A stretch of 64,000 bases of DNA from Pegoplata infirma (lineage: Eukaryota; Arthropoda; Insecta; Diptera; Anthomyiidae). Below, one piece after another: positions 33,121 through 44,240 of the stretch. Numbering within the stretch: position 1 is the stretch's first letter; each line of letters begins with the position of its first letter. The notes beneath the pieces were generated by a model. That model saw nothing but the letters and a program-made list of their open reading frames with translations. It made no database searches and had not been told where the DNA came from. The stretch covers positions 53,992,852-54,056,851 of the forward strand of contig OY992538.1 of NCBI GenBank assembly GCA_963921195.1. The letters are read 5' to 3'. Both the position numbers and the translations under genes were made by a program.

Positions 33121-34118
33121 ACCGAGTCTTTTAAAGATTCTTAAAATTGCACAAAGGCCTTGAAAGCTAGTAACCGATTTGGTCGGTTTTGACCGACTAT
33201 AGTTTTCTTACTGGTTTGTATCCAGTGTTATAGATGTTTAAGCTTGGCAATCGCTGTTAGATTATCTTTTCTGCTTTATAATTATAAAATGAGTGACTTA
33301 CATCGAGAGTCTTCCTTTCTCTGTTTTGAAAATTGGTGACGATTTTTAGAATCAATTGCGAAAATTGACTGGTGGTAGGTCATAATCAACATTAAGGGAC
33401 AATGATTGGCTACGTTACTTTACAAATCACACAAAGTCATATGCAAAATCGTGGCTACCAATTAATTTTTATAGTCGCAGTTTTTATTTGGAAAAATATT
33501 TACTTTAGCACATGATGCGGATATTAATGACCATTGGCGTACGTGAAACCTATCTGTTGACAGATATCTGAGTTTATTAAAAATATATTTTTTTTTTGTT
33601 AATTAAGATTTATTAGTTTTTCTAATTTGAAGTATATTTTTACGTTGGCAAATACATATGTATGTACGTCATTAGTTGGAAAATTATATGAATTCATTGA
33701 TTGAGTATTTGTAATATTAATCATTTGATTTTTCAGGGAAGTGGGTACAGAAAAAAATGTGTGAAATTTAAATTATATATTCTTATTTGCTTTTGTGATT
33801 TAAAATTAATTTGGCCGAATTTATAAATACCCTCCACAATGGGAGGCCAAGTCGAATTTAACTTTTCTACTTGTTTAAGTTTGTTTTTGTCAAAAATGTG
33901 TAAATGTTGAGCTACTTTATATGGAGAAGTATATAAGTACGACCCCCAAATTCATATCTAATAATCTTTACTAAGTTTAAGCCGACACGTGTTTTTGCTT
34001 TTAGCGAAATTCCTGTTAGTTCGGCTTTTATTCAAATTTTGCCGGAAGGCCATAATTTTTCATAAGGTGGCAATCCTTTTTTAAACCACCGGGATAGCCG
34101 ATTAAAAATATCAGGTTA
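33121..34118. other. Gene-free stretch with mini-me ends
   Basis: Mini-me-like termini at 33170-33215 (GGTCGGTTTTGACCGACTAT) and 33826-33876 (TACCCTCCACAATGGGAGG). Nothing else recognised. Confidence 0.45.
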
Positions 34119-35427
34119 AAATAAAAGGAGAATCTCCCTGATGTCACCCTCCGATCTTCATGAAATTTGTATATGTTGTTCAGAACGAAAATTTATTCGA
34201 CAAGTATTTTTTTGTAAGCGACCCAAACACATTTTTAGGGGGGTCGATTTATATGCACTCAAAAAAATACGTTAGTAGATTTACTAATTTTTTTTTGCTA
34301 ATGCTAGTTAGCTAACTTTTAGCAAATTTTTAGTTGAGATTAGCATGTTAGCAAAAAATTCTTGTAAACTTCATTTAGCACATTAGCAATTTTAAACAAA
34401 CGTTGAACTAATTTCTTTTGCTAAGATTTGAAATTGAGTTGACAACATTTTTACAAGATTTTTTGCTAACATTAGCAAAAATAAATGGTAAATTTTTTTT
34501 TATTTTCAGAAAACTTAAAATGGCTCTATCTCGGAAACTAAGCCAGATAGAGCAAAATGGAGGGCATTTTTGGTTCTTAGAATCTCCATACTTTCGCGGG
34601 TCCTCTTCACATGTGTGGACCCTAATGGGCCCTAACTTTGGATCCAAATAAGTTAGCATTCCCGAAAATTTTAAAATGCTCATATCTCGGTAAATATTGC
34701 CGACACAACAAAAAGTCCAAAAGCATTTTTGTAGCTCTCAATACGTAGAACAAGACCGCAAAATAGTCAAAAGCTCTCCGAGTAATATTTTTTAAGTTTT
34801 CGAGTTTTTTAATTCTCAAGACCCCAGTGGTCCCCTATAATCACGTATCTCAAAAACTAAGCAAGGTAGAGCGAAACGGACACAAATTTTGGATCAAAAA
34901 CTATGACGATTTATAAGGAACCCAACTAGGTCTGGGCCCATCGGGGTCTGGACCTATTGGGTCCGAACCCAATGGGGTCCTCAAATGTGTCAAAAAAAAA
35001 AATTTTTGTTAACTAATTATTGGCAAAACATTTTTGCTAACTTTAGCAAAAAAATTGTGGGTTCAAAATCAGCAAATTTTCTTGTAGGTTTACAAGCTTT
35101 TTTTGCTAACATTACAGTTTTTTTTTTTTGAGTGTGGGGGAAGTTGACCTTTTTCAGTTTTTTTACGATTTACGCCTATTAACTCAAAATTTGCGCACGA
35201 ATATAGGTTTTCTAAAGACCTTTAATTTGGTATGTAAGATGACTTTGTATAATATAGGAGATAAAGGCAAAAAACTAAAAAATTACCTTTTCTTCCCTCT
35301 CATTTTCACCCCCTAAACATGAATTTGGGCAGCTTAAAAAAAATACGTGTTCCTTTATTTTTCCTGCACTACAAAATAAAACTAAATCCATAAAGATCGG
35401 CGGGTGACACCAGGGAGACGTTCCCTG
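34119..35427. mobile_element. Harbinger-like MITE, CAAGGRAAGTCTCCCT family
   Basis: Arms share TCTCCCTGGTGTCACCC-type sequence with 50373-50894 (CTCCGATCTTCATGAAATTT). Right duplication TTA is clear, left end eroded. It is split by the foldback MITE at 34256. Confidence 0.7.
34256..35134. mobile_element. Foldback MITE, CACTCAAAA family, word GCTAACTTTAGC
   Basis: Ends CACTCAAAAAAATACGTTAG and inverse, TG on both sides. The undisturbed copy near 50760 (inverse) shows the empty site. The interior carries GCTAAC/TTAGCAAA words and two blocks of the AAACTAAGCAAGATAGAG sequence also found in 43560-44880. Confidence 0.85.
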
Positions 35428-36476
35428 TTAGTTTTAGTATAAATTGCAGAGCAATCTGATTGTAAGCTATGGGATACCTTCCTTGTTAGTGATATAGGGT
35501 ATATATGAGGCATTCCACATCAAATGTTCAGAAAAAAAAAAGTTGTGTCGTGTCAATATGAAATCATTTTGCCAAAAAATTTTTTTTTTTTCACAAGTAA
35601 TTTCTTTTTAAGTAAGTTCTTTACAATAATCTTTTTGAAATTGTGGAGCGTATCAACATTCGGCAAGGCCGAATTTAACTTTTTTACTTGTTAATTTTAA
35701 AATTGGGCCATCGCAGCGGTACACCTATTCGAAGTGATTACCTGCAATCATTAAAGATACTCACGTCAGAAAAAACACCACCTCTGTAATACAAACGAAC
35801 CATTCGGAACGATGTTAATCTGCGACAAATTTATGTTTTTTTTTATTATTGAAACAAAAACATTATACTTACATGCTAATTTGTCGCAGACCAATGCCGT
35901 TCATTTTACAGAAACTGGGGGAAAAAATTAATTCCTTTGCTCTTGTTTTAATTAATCTAACATTTTGCAAGAGTAAAATTTAAATAACCTTTATTATACA
36001 AAAATGTATTAAATATTTTTGGGATTAATTAAAAAAAAAAACTCTAAAACAAAGAAACAATTACAATTTTCTAAGAACAAAGAAACCAATTTCATTTAGA
36101 GTACTATGTACTTACCAATTGTCTTATTGAAAAATAAAACGGCAAGAAAATAAGTAATAAAATTCAGGAAATGAAACAAACAAAAAAAAACCAAAGGAGA
36201 AAACAAATTTTCAAGATTTTTAATTAAAAAGTCAGTAAAATTGATATTATTTTTTGTAGACAACTTATTTAAAACTTTATTGGTATATTTCTTTTTCTTT
36301 TACTTATTTATTTTGTTGGTAATAATGGATGAGCTTTATTTTATTAAAAAAAATATTGTTTAACATAAATTATAATTTTAAAAATACAAATTTAAATGAA
36401 AACTTAAGAGAGCCAGTTTTGTTGAGACTAGTTGAAATTTAAAAGGAAGACTTGGAAAATTTTTGAAAAAAGAATA
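35428..36476. other. Gene-free AT-rich stretch
   Basis: Mini-me end at 35625-35691. A related end of the GGGGCATTCC family at 35512 (GAGGCATTCCACATCAAAT). A palindrome at 35781-35921 with CTGCGACAAATT words, related to 46250. No gene. Confidence 0.45.
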
Positions 36477-36544
36477 TAACACCGTCCGACAAAAATGAAA
36501 AAAAAGTCGTTAAACATGAACTGGGTAATATACGTTGGAAACTA

Positions 36545-37985
36545 CACTCAAAAAAAAAAGTTTGTAAAATGACATAAAATCCCCGTGATTTTACGGGGCA
36601 GGTTTTGTAAAATATGTACTAGCAAGAATCCCCGTAAAGTTACGGGGATAATTTGTAAATTGATTTAACAAAAGAAAATGTAAATTTACAATTTTTTTTG
36701 TAAAATATCATCTTCGAGGTGAACATTTTTTTTGTAAATTTGCAAAAAATTTGGTAAATTTACAAAACAAAATTGTAAACTTACAGAAAAAGGTTGTTAT
36801 TTTACAAGGAAAAATAGAAAATGAAAAAAATAAATTGTAGATTAACAAATTATTTGGTTAAACTACTGTTTTTTATGCAAAAAACTTGTATATTTACAAT
36901 AAAAAGTGGTAAATTTACAATTTTTATTGTACATGTACCATTTTTCCTTATTTTTTTGCCGTAAAAACAGTAGTTTAACCATAAAATTTGTAAATTTACA
37001 ATATTGTTTTTGTATTTTCTATTTCATTTTTGTAAAATTACAACTTTTTTCGTAAGTATACAATTTTGTTTTTTTAAATTTTCATATTTGTTTTGTAAAT
37101 TTACAAAAAAAATGGTTTATTTACATATTGGTTTTGTAAATTTAAAGGTTTTTTCCATAGGTGCATCTTATTTTTCCTTCTTCGGCAGCTGGAGTAGCAC
37201 TTCAACAACCTGAAAAGATTTTTTTTCACTTGAGCTGCCAATTTTTCATAATTGGCAGCTTTCTATTGACATTTTAGGTACCAAATTTAAAAAAAAAAAA
37301 TACCAAAAAAATATGGTAAAATCACCAAAAAAAATGGTAAAAATACAAAAAAAAAACTAAAACAATTATATAGTAGAAACACATAAAAATTGTGGTATTT
37401 TACTTAACGCAAATTACCAAAAAAATGGTGTAAAAATTTTTTATAAAAAATTATTTTTAACTAAATTTTTTACTCAAAAACGCAAAAAAAAAAGAATCGG
37501 AACTTAGAAAATTTTTGCGTGTCCTAGTGTTGAATAATTTTTTTTTTTGTAAAACAACATTAATTCTAGTAATAAAATAAGTTTTGTAAAATTATATTGG
37601 AATTTTGTACTTTTCAATACATACATTTCAAACTGAAAACCTTGTAAACGATCTTAAAAAAAAAATGTTTGTAATAAAACATTTTTTTGGTAAAAAGACT
37701 AAATAACATCAAGTAAAATTATGTTGTACAATTACAGTTTTCTTGTGTAAAAAAACTAAACACCTTGTAATATTTTTTTAATTTGTAAAATAATTCACTT
37801 TTTTGTAAATTTACCTAAAAAATTTGTAAAATAAATTTACCAACATATAATAGTAAAATTACAAAGCAAACTGTAGTTTTCGTTTTATTAAATATACAAC
37901 AATTTTTGTAAAAAGACAAAAATATTAGTAAAATAGAATTACAAGACCTTTTACTTGTAAATTTACAAACTTTTTTTTTTGAGTG
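36545..37985. mobile_element. TA-flanked foldback MITE, word TGTAAATTTACAAA
   Basis: Ends CACTCAAAAAAAAAAGTTTG and inverse, TA on both sides. For 1.4 kb nearly every 15-20 bp is a variant of GTAAATTTACA in both orientations. Confidence 0.88.
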
Positions 37986-39205
37986 TAGAGACTAAATGTA
38001 GTAAAACTGCTTTTACAGGTTTTCATTTCGTGATACTGTTTCCTTTTAAAAGGACTTTAAAATTTTAGAGATTTAAATTTTACAAAATTGTTTTTTAATA
38101 TTTGTACTTGCCCTAGGATTTCACTAGTGACGGCTAATGAAAGAGGAGGATCTCCCCTAATTTTTCTATTTTATTAGTTTTACATATAAGGCAAAAGGAG
38201 GTAAGTTACGTTCTTTCAAAACTTTATCCTTCAATATTTTTAAACATTTTCAACAAAATATTTTGATAAATTTTTCAAAGAACTTTATCCACATCTTATA
38301 TACTGATATGGCAAAATAAAAAAATGGAAAAATTATAGGAGATCCACCTCTTTCATTTGTCATCCCCAGTGGCATCCTACAACATCTACAAATAATTCAA
38401 ATATATTTTACAAAATGTATCCTTTAAAACTTACAAGCAGGGCTGCCAGACTTGGGGATTATTCCCCAAAGTTGGGGATTTCATGCAAGCAAAAAGGACA
38501 AGAAATCTCATTTGGGGATTGGGGATTTTTATGGGGATTTCAAAAATTATTTTGGGGATTTTTTGGGTGTATTTGAAATTAAATCTATTTAATACCAGTA
38601 GCTAAATTTAATGTCATCAACGATTTTTAAAAATATTTTTAGCAATAAGCACACTTTGGTACGATATAACGAGGCGTATTTAGTAAAACTTTTATTTATC
38701 GGTTGTAAAATGTATATTACCATTGCCAAACATCGTTTATTTACGCGTTTGGGATTTTCGGGGATTTTTTAATTGCTAATCTACAAAATTAAATTACAAA
38801 ATTACCATCCATAAATTTTCTTTAAAAATTGAAAAAAAAATTTGTTTGTGTGATTAAAAAAATAACGAATTTTTTATGGCTGTAGGCAAAATCGCCCAAA
38901 GAAAAATGGCCCAAAAAAGAAAACGAAAATTCGCTCAAAAATTTTTCATATAAATTTGGGTCATATTTCATATGAAAAGTTACCCAACATTTTTGGACAA
39001 ATTTTCATAGTTTTTGGACAAAATTTCGAAAATGAAAATTGGGTTATTTTTCATTACGAAAAATTACCCAAAAATTATATATGAAAAATTGCCCAATTTT
39101 ATTTTGGTTTTATTTTTTGTCAAAATCTTAAAATGTCAAAACTGAAATATGTATGTCACAATAAATCAGTATATTATTATTTTTAGAAACAGTAAACGCA
39201 TATCG

Positions 39206-39831
39206 TATTTTTATACCCTCCACTTAGTGATAGAGGGTATGTATAAGTTTGTCATTCCGTTTGTAACTCATCGAAATATCGATCTGGGACCCCATATAGT
39301 ATATATATTCATGATGCCCGATCGATTTTAAGACATTCTAGCGATGTCCGTCTGTCCGTCTGTCTGTCTGTGGAAAATGCTGTCGCGGACAAAATATTGT
39401 ACAGAGATGACTGAAACTTGAAATTTTTATTGGAAGTTCTCCCGAGAAGTTTGGTATTGCATTTGAGCGATATCGGTTAAGCGGTTCAAAAGTTATGAAC
39501 GAAAATGTAAGGACACCTCAAAAATTTCAGTACATTTAACATAACCTAAAAATACAAAATGCTTTAATTCGGCTTCTGGTTGACTTATGTGAACATAATT
39601 GAACACCAAATGGTATTTAAACAAGTACGAACTTATTTTTTGACAAAAAAAGAAAAAAATCGCGGATTTTTTTTACCAACATTTTTTTTCGCGGAAACTT
39701 TTTTAAAAATTTTTTTTTTTTTTTTCAAAAGTAATTTGCTTTTAAATAAAGTTTTTTTGCAATAACCTTTTGAAATTGTGGAGGGTATCACTACTTTCGG
39801 CAAAGCCGAATTTAACTTTTTTACTTGTTTT
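39206..39831 (+). repeat. mini-me-like dispersed repeat
   Basis: TATACCCTCCACTTAGTGAT, a (GTCY)n tract GTCCGTCTGTCCGTCTGTCT near 39348, the GGTTCAAAAGTTATGAACG block, and TGGAGGGTATC...TTTTTTACTTG end. Order matches Drosophila mini-me elements as I know them. Confidence 0.65.
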
Positions 39832-39853
39832 TTATAAATTATATATTTAACTA

Positions 39854-40645
39854 CCCAGGCAGAAACTGCCAACTGTTCCAAAGAAAAAGTCTCGGCAAAG
39901 CACTTTATTTTTTGTGTAGAAGGTAGTATGAATTCGAAAAAGTGCTTTGCAAGCGCTTTGCCAATGTTTTTCTATTTAAATCCGTTCAAAGTATAATTTT
40001 TTTATTAAAATTTATTAATTTTCGTAACAATTGGAATATTTTTTATTTCCCTGTAGGATAAGTGGCCGGTCCTTGATAGTTCTCGTGATATGTCACTTAG
40101 ACACAATGACCTACACATTACAAACTTGACACCTTTTATATAAAAACACCTGCTTCTTTCATGAGGAAGTGTCCTATCCCTTTGGAACACTACCCGATTC
40201 GGTTCAATACACCACTTTTTTCGGGACTTTTCCAAAAATTTTCCTAGAAGCATTTTTAATAAATTTTTTATTTCAAAACGCAAAGAAAACTGCAAACAAA
40301 TTTTTTCCGGGACTTAAAATTAAATATTTCAAAGTTTGTCCAAAATTTTTTTATCCTAATAAATTAGTAGTCAATAAATTTTTTATCCTAATTTAATAAA
40401 TTTCTTTATTCAAATAAACACCAAAAAAAGTTGTGTCTTATGGACTTATACAATTTTGATACGTCCCATTTTTTTGTTCTAAAAGTGCTATAATAGTACC
40501 ATATTTTTTACGGTACGGCATACCGTTTACCGTGGTTATCATTTTGGACGCTGGGGGAGTACTAAACTGTGATGCTCTCCCAGCACACAAGAGACCATAA
40601 AAGGTACTTTGCCAGCGCTTTCCCGTTCGTATTTTTCTGCCTGGG
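39854..40645. mobile_element. TA-flanked element, CCCAGGCAGAAA ends (complete copy)
   Basis: CCCAGGCAGAAA and TTTCTGCCTGGG, TA on both sides, 792 bp. Contains AAGTGCTTTGCAAGCGCTTT palindromes. The partial copy is at 3388-4218. Confidence 0.82.
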
Positions 40646-40696
40646 TAACCAAGAATAAGCTGAAGCAAAACCGTTCCGTTGTTGCTAACATACAAA

Positions 40697-40755
40697 GGCT
40701 CTGGTGAGAATCGAACCCAAAACCCCTGCTCTTAAATGCAGATTACCACGCTATA
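40697..40755 (-). ncRNA. tRNA-like fragment (B box and anticodon-like arm)
   Basis: Contains CTGC-ATTTAAGA-GCAG as an anticodon-like stem-loop and GGTTCGATTCT, one base from the B box. The A-box side is absent and no T-run follows. 3' end CACCAGAGCC resembles CACCAGAACC of the kenny-intron module. Confidence 0.4.
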
Positions 40756-41013
40756 TATAAATCTATCGCAGCGCAGTAGAAAATCAAAAGTAATGAATTT
40801 AAAATCAGCATGCAACTGCGATCGCGCGATATTTTGTTAAAATTTGTTGGTAAAATTTTTCCCCTGCGGCGCTTTTATCACAGCTAATTCCAATTTTTTT
40901 TTATTTCGGTAAATTTAAGTTTCACACTTAAAGTTTTACATCAATTGCATATGCATTTTACGGGCTGTATTCTCAAAACAACGATCTATAAAAATAAATA
41001 AATTTGTCTTAAA

Positions 41014-41048
41014 GTTCTTCTGCGTAGCCGGCCTTCGGCCGGGCTTAG
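41014..41048. repeat. GC-rich hairpin AGCCGGCCTTCGGCCGGGCT
   Basis: A strong short hairpin, repeated nearly unchanged at 63972-64000 (GCCGTCCGTCGGCCGGGC). Stands out in AT-rich DNA; nature unknown. Confidence 0.6.
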
Positions 41049-41827
41049 GGATTACAAAATCCATGCCTTAGACCCAACCTCTCCGCAAAAGAAAGCTTTT
41101 CTGTGTAGTATGTCTTTTGAAAAAAATGTGGTAGAAAAAATCTTTTTTTTATTTTGGGCCATTTTTCATTTCTTTTTTGGGCTTTTTTTCGTTAATTTTG
41201 GGCGAAGTTTTGTATTTTTCTTTTTGGGTAATTTTTCATATTTTTTGGGCTATTTCGCATTTGGGCGATTTTTCATAAAATTTTTTGGGCGATTTTTCTT
41301 TGCGCGATTTTGCCTATTTTTATAAGTTGGGGATTTTTGGTGATATTTTGTTATATTTTTGGGGACAACGAAAAAAAGTTCCTGGCAACGCTGCTTACAA
41401 GTCCTTTTAAAAGAAAACAGGATCACGAAATGAAAAACTGTAAATGCTGTTCCATTTGATCTCTACTTTCAGACGTATATCATCCGGTTCATGTTTAATA
41501 TTGGCTGTCGGACAGTGTAATTATCCAAAAAATTTTATAGATTTTAAAATTATAAATTGGAAGCTATTTAATTGTTAGTATTTTTGTTTTCTTAAGAAAT
41601 TAGAAACCTTATTTTTTTTTGTATAGACAGTCAGTGACATAAAATCTTGTCAGATATTTTCAATATTGTAAAATCTCAAATACAGCATTTATTACAACAA
41701 AACCACAGGAAATTATTTTGTAATTTATTTAATGCAAGGGTATAAATGGCTTACGTGAATACTACTAATTAATTGTAATTTTAAAATTTTTGCTGCACCC
41801 TCTAGCGTATTTGGGCAGTATTAACTA

Positions 41828-42374
41828 CACACAAAAAACCTTGTCAAACTACAAGAAAAAGTTTCGTAATCCGATTTTACCAATATTTGATAGTTTTCCT
41901 TGTTTTTTTAACAAAATTTTTTTTATCGAAATTTGCATTTTTTTTTGTAATTTTACAAATTTTTCTGTAATTTTACAAATTTTTCTGTAATTTTAAAAAT
42001 TTTTCGGTAATTTTAAAAATTTCAATGGTTTTTTTACAAAAAATCTAGTAAATTGACGAGAATTCCTTGTAAGTTTTATTGCGCCAAAAAAGTTGTAAAT
42101 TTAAAATTTTATGTTTAAGAAACTTGTAATATTACAAAAAAGCTCGTAATTTTTACTATAAATTCTCGTAAAATAGGAGGTAGCAAAAAATCTAGTAAAA
42201 TCACGAAACCTCCTGGTAAGTTTTATCGCGTCAAAAAAATTTTAAATTAACAATTTTATTGGTAAAATTTTTGTAAAATTACTAAATTTTTGGTAAAATG
42301 CTTGTAAAATTACAAGGAGGTAGCAAAAAATAAAACAAGTTTTTCTTGTTATTTTATAAGGTTTTTTTTTAATG
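41828..42374. mobile_element. TA-flanked foldback MITE, word GTAAAATTACAAA
   Basis: Ends CACACAAAAAACCTTGTC and inverse of CATTAAAAAAAAACCTTAT, TA on both sides. Left end also seen truncated at 24845. Confidence 0.78.
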
Positions 42375-42966
42375 TATATAATTTTGCAAGGCTTAAATTT
42401 CGGAGTTGTGTTGTTTTATTACTTTTTGAATACTTTAAACATTTTGACTCTGGTAATTTTGCAAAAAAAAAATTAAGGTCTTGCAAAGCAAAAAAACAAA
42501 TATAGGAAATTACCTGTGTAACGGATAATACATTTCACAATTTTGCAAGAGCAAAAATTGTGAGTTGCTCTGAAGTATTGCAAAGTGTAAAACTAATTGA
42601 CCATAAAATTTCGCTAATTTTTTTTTTAAACCTTAGTTTTTTACGGATAATTTTGCAAACAATTTCTGTTATCCTTAAGGTTTTGTGAACTTAAAAATTA
42701 ATATTCATAATTATAATGAAATTAACGTCAGAAATTTTAGTCTTGCAAAATTGCGAAGCAATTATAATCAAGGTTCGGATTTACTCTTTCATTTTCACTC
42801 ATTCTCACCAAGCATTGAAAATGAAATAAACACAAACAGTTTCATTCGTGTGCTATGAAAAAAGCTGATTTATTTCTTGCTTCACTGCTTGTGTGTGAGA
42901 AATAAAAAAATAAAAAATTTCGTGAGCTGGTGAATAAATGAAAATTCTCATGAGAATGCTCATGAG

Positions 42967-43518
42967 TAGGGATGAGATTTCCATGCAAATGCATGTTTTT
43001 TGTCGATAGTCTAAAAACGATATCGATTAATTATCTTTCCGAATCAAGAAATTTGCATTAAAATGGCATCGATTTGTTTTTGCATATTTTTGCATATTTT
43101 GGTGAAAATGCATATTTTTGTTTTAAATGCATATTTTGTGCATATTTCCAACTTTTAAGTGCATATTTATGCATATTTTGGCATAAATTAGCAAAAACAG
43201 AAATTGAAATTTATTTGTTTCAAAAACTATTTTAAATTTTAAAAATTTATTTTGAAAATAATAAAAATTATTTTTGTTCTTTTTAATTTTTTTTATAGAT
43301 ATTCTTAATTTCTAAAAAAAATCTTGCTTATATAAAGTTTTAAATATTACTACTTAACACGGCGTTATTTTTTGCTTTTTAAGAAGTTTTTCCTATGAAA
43401 ACAAGATTTTTATTGCACACATTTTATTTTTTAGTGCATATTTTTAGGGGTTTTAGTGCATATTTTGGATTTTTTAGCGCATATTTTTGATTTTTAGTGC
43501 ATGAAAATCTCATCCCTA
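42967..43518. mobile_element. hAT-type MITE, TAGGGATGAGATTT ends, nested
   Basis: Perfect inverted tips TAGGGATGAGATTT and 8-bp duplication CTCATGAG (42959-42966, 43519-43526). The interior is TGCATATTTT-rich. Part of its right end is repeated in inverse at 44085-44240. Confidence 0.92.
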
Positions 43519-44240
43519 CTCATGAGCATCTCATATTTTCACTCACTCACCGAATTTAGAATATATATTACAATTTAATATGCTAATATCTCTAAAACTA
43601 AGCAAGATAGAGCAAGACGGACCAAAATTTCGGTAGAGCAAAAAAGGTAAATTTACTTAAAGGTAAAATTGACATCTACACATGTGTGGACCCAATTGGG
43701 TCCTAACTTTGAATCAAAAAAATTCGCATTCCGGGAAATTTTAAATTTTTTTTGCAAATATCTCGGTAAGTATTGCTCGAATTGCATTCGGGTGTTTGGT
43801 GGTCTTGCTCTACGACCCAAGATCCAAAAAATTGCTTCGGTATTTACCGAGATATTAGCATTTTAAAATTTCCCGGAATTCGATATTTTTGATTGAAAGT
43901 TAGGACCCTATCGGGTCCACACATGTGTAGATGTCAACTGTTTCTATCGTGTCGCCATCGATTTTGATCCGAAATTTTGCTCGGTTTTGCTCTAGCTTGC
44001 TTAGTTTTCGAGATATTAGCATATTAAATTTTAATATATATTCTAAATTCGGTGAGTGAGTGAAAATATGAGATGCTCATGAGTAGGGATGAGATTTTCA
44101 TGCACTAAAAATCAAAAATATGCGCTAAAAAATCCAAAATATGCACTAAAACCCCTAAAAATATGCACTAAAAAATAAAATGTGTGCAATAAAAATCTTG
44201 TTTTCATAGGAAAAACTTCTTAAAAAGCAAAAAATAACGC
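43365..44240. repeat. 880-bp inverted duplication
   Basis: 43365-43620 and 43960-44240 are near-identical inverses, covering the right end of the nested hAT MITE plus its flank (CTCATGAGCATCTCATATTT). The duplication happened after that MITE inserted. Confidence 0.8.

Larger units (their letters stand above)
38438..41393. mobile_element. hAT-type element, CAGGGCTGCCAGAC ends
   Basis: CAGGGCTGCCAGACTTGGGG at the left, inverse of CAGCGTTGCCAGGAAC at the right, perfect 8-bp duplication CTTACAAG (38430-38437, 41394-41401). Subterminal TTGGGGATT repeats. Holds a mini-me-like copy and the CCCAGGCAG element. No transposase. Confidence 0.92.
36480..41517. mobile_element. Outer TAA-flanked element, CACTGTCCGACA ends
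   Basis: Left CACCGTCCGACA, right inverse CACTGTCCGACAGCC, TAA on both sides (36477-36479, 41518-41520). Arms also share AAACATGAAC and TTTCATTTCGTGAT. Contains 36545-37985 and 38438-41393. Confidence 0.82.

Noticed and set aside
42967..43518. Retrotransposon LTR
   Set aside because: Termini are inverted, not direct, and the 8-bp duplication is hAT-type; no primer-binding site or polypurine tract.
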